Below are positions 11,844 through 23,640 of a stretch of DNA of 64,000 nt, piece after piece. Numbering within the stretch: the first letter of the stretch is position 1; every line of letters begins with the position of its first letter. The translations under genes and the position numbers were made by a program. The notes beneath the pieces are model-generated. The model saw nothing but the letters and a program-made list of their open reading frames with translations. It was not told the DNA's origin and searched no databases. The stretch covers positions 168,528,438-168,592,437 of the forward strand of contig OX352773.1 in the NCBI GenBank assembly GCA_947095535.1, read 5' to 3'. The stretch is from Poecilobothrus nobilitatus (taxonomy: Eukaryota > Arthropoda > Insecta > Diptera > Dolichopodidae).

Positions 11844-12887
11844 ATGAATATCAATAATATTATTGGTTTTAAGTTAATTATTTCTCATATACATTTTTTG
11901 TCAATATGTGGTTTTCAAAATATTATATTTTATAAAAAAATATTAATATTTAAAAAATCAAAATTACTTCAAATATATGTTAATTTTTTATTAATATTTC
12001 AATTAATAGTGATACCATTTATAATTAAACAATATTTCGAAACTTATATTACATCACAAATAAAAATGTCTACACCTCTACTTTGTAGACATATGATATC
12101 TATTTTATCGTTTGTTGCATTGAGTATAGGTGGTGTAATGGGAAAATTAAATTTAAATAAAAAATATATAAAAATATTTAATATAATGTTAAAAATTGAA
12201 AATAATTATTTTAAAAACAGAAAAATAATGAAATTTTCAAAAATTTTTATAATAATTTATATTATGAAATTATTTTTATTTTCTATTATAGTTTTTAAAT
12301 TTTTAACAACAATTTATACAGGAAATATTGAAATTCCGAAAAGTTATTGTTATTATTGTTTAATTGAAGGAAAAATAAGAATTTCTAGTAATTTATTTTA
12401 TTTATGTATGATTTATTTAACAAAAAATTTCTGTGATTTTAAAAACCAATTTAAAGATGAACTAAAAGAAATTTTATATTTAAAAGAAAAAATTTATTAT
12501 AAAAAACAAAATAATTTTGAATTAAAATATCAAAAAAATTTAATAAAAATTAATAGAATTAATATTTGGTTTAATAAAAATTTATATTGTTTTATAAAAC
12601 TAATGAAATATTATGAATTAGAATTGTTAATACATTTATTTTCAGACCTTTCTAATTCTATAATAGCAATTTTTTTGTCATATATTTATTTAAGTTCAAT
12701 GGAAGAGTTTAATTATGGAAAAGCAATACATCAATTTATTCAAATACCGTTATATTTAATAGAAATGATTTTATTAATTGTTGGCACTGATACTTGTATT
12801 AAAAAATTAAAATATTGTAAGAATTATATACAAAATTTTGGAAATATTCAACAGTTTTATTTAATCAAAGGTTTGAACAAAACTTTG
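11844..12887 (+). CDS. Gustatory receptor-like, Gr-b, large first coding exon
   Basis: Encodes 348 intact residues of an insect Gr. The ATG at 11844 (MNINNIIGFK) is shared by all close paralogues. Hydrophobic segments fall near residues 41-60, 82-100, 131-158, 168-195, 258-284 and 298-320, with the charged loop NFCDFKNQFKDELKEILYLK between the fourth and fifth. The exon ends GLNKTL at a phase-0 donor, TTG|GTAAGG (12887/12888); reading on gives VRYIFI and a stop. Gr-e shares its 5' half almost exactly, and Gr-c shares its length with no indels. The TM7 exon is not identified. Role: chemoreceptor channel subunit, ligand unknown. Codon use is extreme A/T, giving a protein rich in K, N, I, F and Y, as in the whole array. 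Confidence 0.88.
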
Positions 12888-13446
12888 GTAAGGTATATTT
12901 TTATTTAAAAAACAAAATAATTAAATATTAATAAAAAGTATTAATTAAGTAATATTAGTATCTAAATTCGTAATAATAATCTATATTATAATAACTAATA
13001 TAATAATATAAAACAAATAAAATAAAAAATAATAATAAAAATTTAAAAAAAAAACAGCTTTTTTTGAACTAAAAAGTAGAAAATAAATTTTTAATTGCGA
13101 ATTTGTCTGTAATTTTCTAAATTATATTGTTGTGATGGAAATTTCTTTAAAAAAAATTATCTCAATGTAGCATTTATATATGTGCTATAAAGCCCATGAA
13201 ATTAATATAAAAGCTGGAGGTAATATTTTCAAAATTTAAGTTTATAGTTATTCATTTAATTTAGAATCATGTATTGTTATCGAAATCTAAACTGTGTCCA
13301 AAATTGCTAGTCTCTAGCTCAACGGGAAGTGTGTCTAAAATAGCTTGCAATATTCCACGATTCCTTTAACCACGAGTAAGTTGGTTAACAGCTGTTAATA
13401 ATTCTTATATTAAATAATAGATGGCGCATAAATAAAATAATGTAAA
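12888..13446. other. Gr-b intron start and a dispersed repeat
   Basis: After the donor comes A/T low-complexity sequence. 13046-13225 carries the CTAAAAAGTAGAAAATAAAT and AAAGCTGGAGG segment repeated at 4871-5030 and 45268-45430. About 13300-13440 includes TCTAGCTCAACGGGAAGTGT, also found near 285 (inverted), 38395 (inverted) and 45525. No C-terminal receptor exon was recognised. Confidence 0.5.
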
Positions 13447-14543
13447 AACAAGGTAGAATTTAAACCAACAGTTTTTAAAAGCGCACATTTCCAAAAGATA
13501 ATACAAACTGTTTAGAATTATGACTTGCACAACAATTTTAAAATTTAAGAAATTTTTTGTAATTAGAAAATATGTGAAAATAGGACTTTTCAGGAATTTT
13601 GAGGGACTGTAAGTTCGGAACCCTATATAACTAAGAAAAACCGTGAATACACGTAAAAACATATTATTGGAGCTTTAACTTGTATGTCTCGCTGAAGAAA
13701 AATGTGTACAGGTACTTAAGTTACAGGTGCCTAAAAATAGCAAATTTTCAATTTTTCAGCCCTAATACCTCTTAAACAGGGGTTGGTGCAAAAAAAATTT
13801 CTAAAATAACTTATACTAATTCTAAAAGTTATTTCTTGTCTCAAAATTTCAGGTTCCTACCTAAAGCCGTGCCGGAGTTATGAAAAAAGTAATTTCATGC
13901 AAAATGTGGTTTTTACATAACGGTAAATTTAAATAATAAATTACAAAATATTGTATAATTTTGATATTGTTTTATGTAGATAATAAAATTTTCGGTCTTC
14001 TGGCGGTTTTAGACTGCAAAACTATTACGAAGAGCTTGAGATATATACATCTTAAAATGGAGCTTTTTCGAAATTTTGAAGAGCTGTAACCCTGGAACCC
14101 TATACAACTAAAATAAATCTTTAACACACGTAAAAATATATTACTGTAGCTTTAATTTTTATATCTTGTCCAAGTAAAATGTGTACAGAAAGCGCGTCTG
14201 AGTTATGAAAGTAAAAAAATTATGCAAAATTTTGTTTTCACATAACGGTAAATTAAAATACTAAATTTAAAAAATTGTATAATTTTGATATAAATTTACA
14301 AAGTTAAAAAAATACTTGTCGAATGACGTTTTCAGATTCAAAAAATCTTAAGCACAACATAAGATATATGCATTTAAAAATAGGGCTTTTTCAAAGTTTG
14401 AGGGGATGTAGCTCCGTAATGGATGGGGCTACATGAAAAAGTTGTTCCACAAAATTAAGGACAAAAGGACAAGGACAAAAAGAAGGACTGAGTGAAAGTA
14501 ATAAGCACCTTTTTTCGAAATTTTTTTGGAAATGTGCTAAAAA
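13447..14543 (-). mobile_element. HINE3 copy, paralogous to 45654-46811
   Basis: The left end is AACAAGGTAGAA followed by AAACCAACAGTTT (stem-loop) and the subterminal repeat GCGCACATTTCC. The right end is TTTTTGGAAATGTGCTAAAA, its complement. The core has the repeated TTACATAACGGTAAATTTAA blocks. Near the right end a GGACAAAAGGACAAGG stretch replaces the usual run of GGAC units. Read on the minus strand, the element starts at the GCACATTTCC-type repeat and ends in the hairpin plus CTTGTT. Confidence 0.7.
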
Positions 14544-14547
14544 CAAT

Positions 14548-14990
14548 TTTTTAATTATTTATTTATTTATTTATTCATATTCATATTCTCGTACTTCTCG
14601 TTATTCATATTTATATTCGTGCCCATTCGCTCGTACAGAGTGTACAATATTAAATTTCCAAAACTATTCAATCAAATTGATTTAATAACAACCCTTCCAT
14701 TGAATTTTCTACTAAATAACCTTATTCCAATATCTCCGGAATTTCTAATGTTGTAAGTATGTCGTTGATTATTTATTGTAATGTTGACGTTGGAGTTTAT
14801 TTTATTTTTCACCATTAAGTGAACTTGCACTATTAATTTGTACTTTGTTAACAGGTCCAGTGGTAAAATTGTATGATTAGTGTGTATGCATTCTGTTGAT
14901 GCTTTGAATAATATGCTTTTATCGAAACAGATTTAAACCCCTTAAAAATTAGAAAATAAAATTAGTGATAGATCTTGTTATAGGTATGTT
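14548..14990 (-). pseudogene. LINE 3' end with internal deletion
   Basis: A shortened copy of the LINE remnant at 46816-47470. The (ATTT)n tail is at 14554-14574, the TGTACACTCTGTACGAGCGA 3' UTR block follows on the minus strand, and part of the C-terminal coding region (KYKLIVQVHLMVKNK) remains. About 285 bases present in the 47-kb copy are missing here at about 14692. Confidence 0.6.
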
Positions 14991-15149
14991 ATAAGATAAT
15001 AAAGAACTTAGGAAAGTATTTGAGGTTATTTTATATGCTTTTATATGATTTTATATTAACTCATCGGTGTCGGTGTCGGTTTATTTATTTATTTATTTAT
15101 TTGTCATTCTGTCACGCTTTTTATTATCTTCGTCATCTGTTAGCAACAT

Positions 15150-15235
15150 TTGTAAGTGTTGTATGGTGCAGAGGAAAGTGTACAGGTTTCAAAAGTGCGG
15201 GTCATTTTGTTCGAATCCATTTCACATGCAACTTG
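15150..15235 (+). repeat. tRNA-derived sequence with intact A and B boxes (SINE-like)
   Basis: An A-box-like TGGTGCAGAGG (15164-15174) is followed 35 bases later by a perfect B box, GTTCGAATCC (15209-15218), the layout of an internal RNA polymerase III promoter. The 5' and 3' ends do not form a convincing 7-bp acceptor stem, so a tRNA-derived SINE head or tRNA pseudogene is more likely than a working tRNA. The 47-kb paralogous copy keeps both boxes. A 122-codon open frame crossing this block is considered non-coding. Confidence 0.5.
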
Positions 15236-15663
15236 TTTTTTTTTGAACTATCTATTCATCAACATTTTTTGAATAAAATATGTATATATTTTGTATATAT
15301 GAATTTAAAACTTAAATTTTTATCTCATATTCATGCATACAAACATACACATTATATTTTTGATCTTTCCTCCTATCTATTATTATAATTTAGTAGTTTT
15401 CAGCCACACACTACGTATTATGAATTCCGTTTCAAGCATTGAACATCAGTAACTACATATTTTTTACGATTTTTCTACTATAAAAACTATACATAATATT
15501 AATAATAAAAAACATAAACAACACATTTCATATTTACATTACAGTAGTATGGTACCTACGATAGTCAGCAGTAGTAAAAAAACGTACACAACAGAATAAC
15601 AAAAAAAAACACAAAATTATAGGAGACATTCTCACTTACTCACTTTAAAATTGTGTATTTTTT
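15236..15663. other. Intergenic, nothing recognised
   Basis: From about 15376 the sequence has no counterpart in the 47.9-kb paralogous block. TTATAATTTAGTA with the following TTTTCAGCCA also occurs near 55281, so part of it is dispersed. No gene is visible. Confidence 0.45.
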
Positions 15664-17235
15664 TATACCCGTACGATAGGATCGGGTATAATAAAATTAC
15701 TCCTCCGTTTGTAACACCTCGAAATAAGCGAGCTAGATATACCTTCAAAGGTATGGATCGGATCAGAAAAAAATTCTAAGACTTTTGAGCCATGTCCGTC
15801 CGTCCGTCCGTCCGTCAGCACGCTAACTCAAAAACTAAGAAAGCTAGAATCTTGAAATTTACACAAAACATTTTGGGAGTAATTTGTAGGTTCCCTATTT
15901 TTTTTGGTTGAGTTTGGACCAAGCCTTAGGGTAGCTCTCGAACACCTAACTTTTAGATCACCACATTTTTTTTGAAATAGAGCTATGAAATTTTAACTGC
16001 TGATAGATCTCACAAAAATATTAATATTTTTTTTAATAACTTTTTTTTTTAGCCCCACCCGTTACGGAGCTACAGCTCCCCAAAGGTTCAAAAAAGCTCT
16101 ATATTTAAATTGTTATAGCACAAGTTGTATAAGGTATATCTTCATTTTGAAAACGACAAACGATTACTACTTTTATTAGCTTTAAAATTATATATACAAT
16201 AAATATATATTTGTGGCATACGGTGTCTTAATTTACCGTTATGCGAAACTCAAATTTTGCAAAATCCTTTAACCCTTCTATCTTCTAAACGGTTTAAGTT
16301 GGAAACTTGAAATTTTGACAAAAGTTAGATCTTTGAAAATAAGTATGAGTCATGTCAGAAATTTTTTTTGTATCACTCCCCGTGTAGGAGCTGTAAGGGG
16401 TCAAAAATTGAAAATTTCTTATTTTTAAACACCTGTAACTTGAACACCTGTTAAAATTTTTTTGAAGTAATACATAAAAATTAAAGCTTCAACATTACAC
16501 TCTTATTTCTGTTAACAACTTTTTTTAATAATGTAGGGTTACTTTATAATTGACGAAAGTGTTAGTTGATTTTTTCAAATTTTCTAACAAATTTTTTTCT
16601 TTAACGAATTTTTTCCATTTTGTTTTACTCGATAATTTGAAATTGTTGAGGATATAATGCGTAGTACAAAAAAATGTAATTAAATAAACAACATAACGGT
16701 TGCTTGAAGAATTTTTATTTATATGATATTGATATACATACTTATATAATATCATGTTTATTTACACATCGTATATACTAGTGAATGAATGATAAGAGTA
16801 TATATGTATATTATATAGCGCCGTATTTACATACATATATGTATTTTATTGTACTTATAAGAAATTATTCTGTCAATGGAATATTTAAATATAATATAAT
16901 ATAATATTTAAAATTATATTTACTATTTTGTACTAAGTGAATTTAATATACATTTACCGCTTAGTATTAAATGTTACTATAGAATATTTGAAAAAGTTTT
17001 GGATTGATAATCGTTATGTGGAAGGTTAGAATCTGCTTTAGAAGAATGTACATATAAACATATAGTTTGAATATATGTACAACCCATAAGTTCTAGAAAT
17101 TATAAAATTCACCCAAATTATTTTAAAATACTAAAATATTAAAAAAATAATATTGTAGGCAGAGTGACTGTGAACATACTAACGGTTCGTACGGGTATCT
17201 AAGAGTTGACAAAGTCAACTGTATTCTTCCTCGTT
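15664..17235 (+). mobile_element. HINE1 copy 2
   Basis: Same termini and core as the copy at 798-2386: TATACCCGTACGATAGG at the left, a CCGT run at about 15795-15815, and the stem-loop AGTTGACAAAGTCAACT before TCTTCCTCGTT at the right. It has small internal indels, such as one fewer CCGT unit. It lies inside a 2.9-kb block absent from the 47.9-kb paralogue. Confidence 0.75.
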
Positions 17236-18286
17236 TTCCTCTCGAGTCGGCTCGACTTCAACGGCTCAACTATTCTTTGGCTATATGTAAGAAATGTAGT
17301 ATGTACTTTAATTTATGCATGTATAAAGAAAAAAATTTAAAAATTGATAAAAATCATCATTTATCACAATATGTATTGAAATTTTAAATAATGATGAATG
17401 ATATTGATCTGATATTAATAATCAACATGTATCTAAGTATGTACTTATCTATGACCAACGGGCAGAGTTTCTTTAATTAAAATTCAAATATATAATTGTT
17501 TTGGTTTCGTACTTTTGTATTAAATTGTTGCATTTATGTATGAAATTTTGTATATTATTTGAAGCGATTAGAAAACTTCTAATTGTATTTTTTTTTAATT
17601 CAATTTCTTCTGATATAACTATAAGTAGGTACTACTTAAATTTTAGTATACAGCAGTTCTTACAACCAAAATTATATTTGAATGAATAATTTTTTATTTT
17701 TAAATATGTCAATATGTAGTCAATTTTAAGCAGGGTTACCGTTTGTACAATTGTGGTAATATTTGTACGGTCTTCTCGCCCTCTGTACCATGTTACATGT
17801 ACAATCTTAATCAAGGATTGTACGCCAAATATACGATCTTTTCAGATTTTAAATTTTTTACATTAGGGCAAGGTAAAAGGAACAACGGCAATATTGTTAC
17901 AGACAACGTGGCCTATAAAAAAATTTAACTGAATTTTGCTGCAAACTTTGTTTGTGCATTTTACGAATGTTTTACGGATACTTATTCTGTTTTCCCTACG
18001 TACCTTTAAAACATTTATTTCGAACTCGATAAATAAATAGACATAATAGTCCTCATTCACAATACAAAATATTCTAAATATACGTACACCAACTACAGGC
18101 TCTTTATACAATTTAATTCTGTTTTGGCGTTATTTTAAATAATTTCTGTTAGTGTTTTGACGAGTTTGATTTTGTTTTCTGAATTTTTAGGGATTGTACT
18201 TTTTCTATAAATTCTATTTTTCTAAACTGCAACTGTCATATGAATTGGGATACAACATAGAATTTGACTACATATTAACAGGGACC
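17236..18286. other. Single-copy intergenic stretch, no gene recognised
   Basis: It has no counterpart in the paralogous block near 47.9 kb. It has several short open frames on both strands (the longest an 82-codon minus frame at 17863-18111), but none shows a recognisable domain or composition unlike the background. Two GTACAAT-type stretches and the CTCGAGTCGGCTCGAC near-palindrome at 17244 are noted without interpretation. Confidence 0.4.
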
Positions 18287-18582
18287 CCTTGTAATAGTAT
18301 AATGTCGATGTCCATTGCACATGGTGTTTTGTATTAGCATATTTAGCAAAACACACAATACATACAATATTTTTATGTAGGTATGTATGTTGCTAAATTA
18401 TTTTGTTTACAACATTTGTTTAGGATTTAAATCAAAATATTTGTCAACATTTTTTTCAAGTCTCTTAATTTACACATTTGGTATAAAATTGTAAAACGTA
18501 TTTTATATCAGAAACAATAATGTATGTGTGAATAAAAAATATCCCATATTTTTGAAATTCAAATTATGTGTTTTATTTAAAA

Positions 18583-18785
18583 CTAAAAAGTATAAAATAA
18601 AATTGATTGCAAAACTTTAGCTTTTTGAACTGTTATAATATAAAAGTAAATTACTGGAATAAAAAAGAAACATGAACCCCAAATTTCCCAGATTTTTATT
18701 TAACCTTATTTCAGCAATTTACTTTTATATTATAACAGTCCAAAAAGCTAAAGTTTTGCAATCAATTTTATTTTCTACTTTTTAG
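18583..18785. repeat. Long inverted repeat, 74-bp arms (hairpin element)
   Basis: The left arm 18583-18656 and right arm 18712-18785 are reverse complements with three mismatches over 74 positions, around a 55-base loop. Each arm includes CAAAACTTTAGC. An RNA from here would fold into a long near-perfect hairpin. A paralogous copy is at 48206-48408 with arms of the same length. It may be a foldback or MITE-type element; no target duplication was seen. Confidence 0.8.
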
Positions 18786-19860
18786 GGGACGAGTTCGGTT
18801 TTGATAAAAGCATATTTTAAAAAATATTTTTTTTACACGGACGGACGTACATGGCTTGGAGTTTCTGACCTTTAAAGCGTTTAATATGTAATCGAAGAAT
18901 CTTTATCTGTTTAGTGTATGTTATCTAATCAATAATCACTAATTACCAATATGATCATTTTATTACTTTATATCTATCCGGTATAAACATGCCGTATTTT
19001 AAATTAACTTCGTTAATATTGTCCAGGCTATTATATTCTATAGTTTTACAAGTACCTACCGTTATTGTAGTGATATTAGAGTTACATAATTTGGCTTTGA
19101 ATATAGTAATTTTTACGTAAAAGGATAAAATGTTTAGAAGCTGTGTGTTGAAGAAATGGTGTTGAAGTTTTGTAAACAGGCGGATGGTAGAACGGACAGA
19201 GTGAAACTAATAGGCACATTTTTTAAAATTTGTTAGGAAATGTTCTAAAAAATGACATAATTTCATGACATTTCCATTTGGGCATGACAATAACATATCT
19301 AATATATAAAGCAGAAATAATGTTTATTTGTCTCTGATTCACGTGAAAACCACCAATCCGATTGCAATCAACCAACATTTTCAGAAGGCTGGATGAAGTT
19401 AAAGCCTATATCCCGATTCGGTTCATTAACCCACTGCAGCCTAAGGGTTTGTTAAAGCCTTTTCTTTTTTCATTGTCATACCCAAACGGTTCGACCGATT
19501 AAATGTAAAATTTACACAGGTGTTCTTTTTTAGTTTAAGGCTTTACCGAAAATATTTGCTTACGATATACTCGAGTTGGTCCGATGGGCTCTCAAAAATT
19601 TTTTTGTTTCCGAATTATGTTAAATTTTGTAGGATGATCTTATAGTTTGATAGAAAGTCTGAAACGGCATAGTATGTGTATTTCGGCATAGTATGTGTGC
19701 CAAAGAAAATTTATTTTCGATTTGTGTTCAATTTTATAGGAGAAATTTACGGTTTTAAAGAAACCCTTTAACAAATTTTTACTAAGCTTTGTTAACCCAT
19801 TTAAGCACGAGTGCCTTTGAAAAATATTCTGCTTAATTTTTTGTATTGTTATTATTATTA
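18786..19860. repeat. Paralogous repeat block with HINE-type fragments
   Basis: 18946-19860 matches 48411-49600 with some insertions; 18786-18945 is absent from the other copy. It contains a HINE3-like tail (GAACGGACAGAGTGAAACTA, 19193-19260), the segment GATTCACGTGAAAACCACCA with CAACATTTTCAGAAG (19336-19390), and several degenerate TTAACCCATTT..GCAC(G)AG units that also occur at 40490-40780. No gene is visible. Confidence 0.5.
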
Positions 19861-20280
19861 AAACGAGAAAGAATATAATTGCCTTTGTCAACTCTTAGAT
19901 ATCCGTACGAACCGTTAGTATGTTCACAGCCTGTCACTCTGCTTACAATATTATTTTTTTAATATTTTAGTATTTTAAAATAATTTGGGTGAATTTTATA
20001 ATTTCTAGAACTATGGGTTGCACATATATTCAAACTATATGTTTATACATTCTTCAAAAGCTGATTTTAACCTTCCACATAACGATTATCAATCCAAAAC
20101 TTTTTCAAATATTCTATAGTACCATTTAATACTAAGCGGTAAATGTATATTAAATTTACTATAAATATAATTATAATTTAAATAGTAAATATAATTTTAA
20201 ATATTATATTATATTATATGTAAATATTCCATTGACAGAATAATTTTTTATAAGTACAATAAAATACATACATTAAGTAT
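19861..20280 (-). mobile_element. HINE1 3' fragment, inverted
   Basis: Starts AAACGAG, followed by the degraded stem-loop (TTGCCTTTGTCAACT) and CCGTACGAACCGTTAGTATG, the reverse complement of the HINE1 right end. It continues through TATTTGAAAAAGTTTTGG (complement) and is cut off near 20280 next to a primer-binding-site-like sequence. Confidence 0.7.
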
Positions 20281-20837
20281 ATGAAAGGTAAAGTCGTTTA
20301 ACGGTACGGTAAAGTCGTTTAACTGGCGCCCGAGCAGGGAGTTTATATTTTCCTATTTCGAAATCTTAAAACAAAGAAAATGAAATTATTACAAAGAAAT
20401 GTTTATTTTACAAAAATCAATAATTTAAAATAATTCAATTTAGTACAAAATATTACAAATAAAAGTAATTACAGAGAAATGCTTATTTTCATAAAAATCA
20501 ATATAAAATAATTTATTACAAGAAATGCTTATTTTTTAAAAAATACTATTTGTAGTATTTTAACGATTAAAATTTTAAGTTCATAATAACAAATTGATAT
20601 TGAACCGTAATAAAAATTATGTCGTAAATTATAAAATTATGTTTGCTAAGGGAAATACATTTAATTTATAAAATTATTTACATTATTTTTTCAATGAGCA
20701 ACATTATAACATTTGTATTGTAAACATTGTTGAGAAACATTGGTGAAGTAAATTAGTTGATAACATTTTGTTGAAGTAAATTAGTTACTAAAATTATAAA
20801 CAATGTTAACTTGTATGTTTAATTTTTAATAACATAA
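20281..20837 (+). mobile_element. Possible LTR retrotransposon remnant at a primer binding site
   Basis: TGGCGCCCGAGCAGGGAG at 20324-20341 matches, with one difference that I can see, the primer binding site complementary to the 3' end of a lysine tRNA used by many LTR elements. Just before it AAAGTCGTTTAAC is directly repeated (about 20290 and 20311). What follows is A/T-rich with repeated AAATGCTTATTTT phrases and no gag or pol coding. The block is absent from the 49.7-kb paralogue. No LTR pair was identified. Confidence 0.4.
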
Positions 20838-21655
20838 CATTTTTGACAGTTCTTAAAAACCTGAAGTAAACTACTCTTATAAAACTCTTATTATTATCAT
20901 ATCACATACAGTTCTTATGCATACTTTTAGCCTTACTCAACATCCATTTGAAAGGAACCGAGCAACGCCGGGTATTGAAAATATAACTTTTTTGAACTTT
21001 GAGAAACTGTAACTCTGCAATAGGTTGAAGACTATATAAAAAGTTGATCTACATTAATTTTTTTAAGAATTCCTCCTTCGGTGGAAGTTTTGAACGGTGT
21101 AGAAGTTTTGTAATCAGTAATTTCAGACACATAATTTCAGAGTAGGTTTTCCATCTAGAAAGAATATGTTTTCAAAATATTTTTTTATTTGCTTACTATT
21201 TAAATAAATGATTCCGTCCTCCCTTTTTATTTTCTCTAAAATTTTGAATCATTTTATTATTCTTTTAGAATCTTATAGTTGTCCTACTCAAAAAAAAATT
21301 CCATTTTAATAATTTTAAAAAAATTACTTTAATTAATCATTTCCATAATATTGACTTATTACGTTTAAACTTTGACACAAAATAAGGCGTAAAAAGAACA
21401 AAATTAAAATGTAAATTTAACAAGTAGGGATAATGTAGAAAATAAATATTATTAAATCCCAATTTTTTTTTAATTTAATTTAAAGAAATTTTCTTTAACT
21501 TTTAACAAAAAATATTATTTTAATATATTAATTTTCTCTAATATTATTAAAATGTTTTATTTAATTTTTAATGCAAAAGTAAATGTTGGATCAAGAACTT
21601 CAAAAACACATTATTATTATTCTCAAAAAAAAAATTAAACAGAGTGTTTCGAAAA
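20838..21655 (+). promoter_or_regulatory. Conserved upstream region of Gr-c
   Basis: Near-identical to 49760-50611 upstream of Gr-f, including CGAGCAACGCCGGGTATTGA and the ATAAGGCGTAAAAAGAACAA block. The last 300 bases also match the Gr-b and Gr-e upstream regions and hold a short upstream ORF. It presumably contains the promoter and 5' UTR; individual elements cannot be assigned. Confidence 0.45.
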
Positions 21656-22699
21656 ATGAATATCAATAATATTATTGGTTTTAAGTTAATTATTTCTCAT
21701 ATACATTTTTTGTCAATATGTGGTTTTCAAAATATTATATTTTATAAAAAAATATTAATATTTAAAAAATCAAAATTACTTCAAATATATGTTAATTTTT
21801 TATTATTGTTTCAATTAATAGTGATACCATTTATAATTAAACGATATTTTGAAATTAATATTATACCACAAAAGAAAATGTCTACACCTCTACTTTGTAG
21901 ACATATGATATCTATTTTATCGTTTGTTGCATTAAGTATAGGTGCTGTAATGGGAAAATTAACTTTAAATAAAAAATATATAAAAATATTTAATATAATG
22001 TTAAAAATTGAAAATAAATATTTTAAAAACAGAAAAATAATGAAATTTTCAAAAATTTTTATAATAATTTATATTATGAAATTATTTTTATTTTCTATTA
22101 TAATTTTTAAATTTTTAACAACAATTTATACAAGAAATATTGAAATTTCTTTTAGTTATAGTTATTATTGTTTAGTTGAAGCAAAAATAAGAATTTCTAG
22201 TAATTTATTTTATTTATGTATGATTTATTTAACAAAAAATTTCTGTGATTTTAAAAAACAATTTAAAGATGAACTTAAAGATATTTTATATTTAAAAGAA
22301 AAAATTTATTATAAAAAACAAAATAATTTTGAATTAAAATATCAAAAAAATTTAACAAAAATTAATAGAATTAATAGTCGGTTTAATAAAAATTTATATT
22401 GTTTTATAAAACTAATGAAATACTATGAATTAGAATTGTTAATACATTTATTTTCAGACATTTCTAATTCTATAATAGCAATTTTTTTGTTATATATTTA
22501 TTTAAGTTCAATGTAAGAGTTTAATTATGGAAAAGCAATACATCAATTTATTCAAATACCGTTATATTTAATAGAAATGATTTTATTAATTGTTGGCACT
22601 GATACTTGTATTAAAAAATTAAAATTTTGTAAGAACTATATACAAAATTTTGGAAATATTCAACAGTTTTATTTAATCAAAGGTTTGAACAAAACTTTG
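21656..22699 (+). pseudogene. Gustatory receptor-like, Gr-c, one nonsense codon
   Basis: Same ATG, length (1044 bases) and phase-0 donor (TTG|GTAAGG at 22699/22700) as Gr-b and Gr-f, without indels. Codon 287 is TAA (22514-22516) where Gr-b, Gr-e and Gr-f have GAA, inside the loop between the fifth and sixth membrane segments (SSM*EFNYGKAIHQ). All later codons stay open to the donor. A truncated product would lose TM6 and TM7. The lesion is a single G to T change, so the gene died recently or the allele may be polymorphic. The same change creates a GTAAGA donor-like motif at 22512. The upstream sequence is intact. Confidence 0.85.
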
Positions 22700-22892
22700 G
22701 TAAGGTATATTTTTATTTAAAAAAAAATAATTAAATACACATATTAATGAAATGTATTTGCACTACTAATAATAGCTTACAAGATTCCACGATTCCTTTA
22801 ACCACGAGTAAGTTCACTAAAAGCTGTTAATAATTCTTATATTAAATAATAGATGGCGCATAAATAAAATAATGTAAAAAAAACCATTTTTT
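22700..22892. other. Gr-c intron start
   Basis: A/T-rich sequence with the CCACGATTCCTTTAACCACG phrase shared with 13353 and 45560, and the ATAGATGGCGCATAAATAAA phrase. The HINE3 element that follows in the Gr-b and Gr-e copies is missing here. No C-terminal exon was seen. Confidence 0.45.
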
Positions 22893-23640
22893 AATTATTT
22901 ATTTATTTATTTATTCATATTCATATTCTCAAAGTGCCCATTCGCTCGTACAGAGTGTACAATATTAAATTTCCAAAACTAATCAATCTAATTGATTTAA
23001 TAACAACTTCAACAAATAACTTCAGTGTTAAAAAAAAGTATTCTTCAAAATATCTAAACCTTAAGAGCTAATCTCAGACATCGTTTTTCATATTTCTAAT
23101 TTAATTCATGACCATAAAAATATTTCTTTTTTGGATTTAACCTATCTATACATGTTACAACTATTTACTAATTGATTTAAATTAGTTTTAATAATTCATT
23201 TTTTACTCTCTTTTTAAATACTTTTATGGTTTCAATCTCTTTAAATTCACTATCCAGCCCATTGCAGAATTTGTACGCTATATTATATAATGCTTCCTGT
23301 CCATTGAATCCAGTCCATTATAGAATTTATACGCTATATTATATAATGGTTCGTTTTCATTGAATCATTTACTAAATGACCTCATTCCAATATCTCCGGC
23401 ATTCCTAATGTTATAAGTGTGTCGTTGATTATTTATTGTAATGTTGACGTTGGAGTTTATTTTATTTTTCACCATTAAGTGAACTAGCACTATTAATTTG
23501 TACTTTGTTAACAGGTCCAGTGGTAAAATTTTATGATTAGTGTGTATGTATTGTGTTGATACTTTGAATAATATGGTTTTATCGAAACAGATTTAAACCC
23601 CTTAAAAATTAGAAAATAAAATTAGTGATAGATCTTGAGC
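22893..23640 (-). pseudogene. LINE 3' end remnant
   Basis: The (ATTT)n tail at 22898-22914 is followed, reading on the minus strand from the right, by the C-terminal coding traces also seen at 46816-47470 (SNVNITINNQRHTYNI block, about 23405-23460). It has a local tandem duplication around 23260-23370 (GCTATATTATATAATG twice) that disrupts the frame. It is truncated at the 5' side near 23640. Confidence 0.6.

Noticed and set aside
15020..15388. 122-codon + strand open frame, with a shorter copy at 47559-47810
   Set aside because: It crosses a tRNA-like block and low-complexity TTTA repeats, the paralogous copy is shortened to 83 codons by indels, and no domain is visible.
17863..18111. 82-codon minus-strand ORF
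   Set aside because: Background composition, no recognised domain and no second copy. It is within the length expected by chance for the window.
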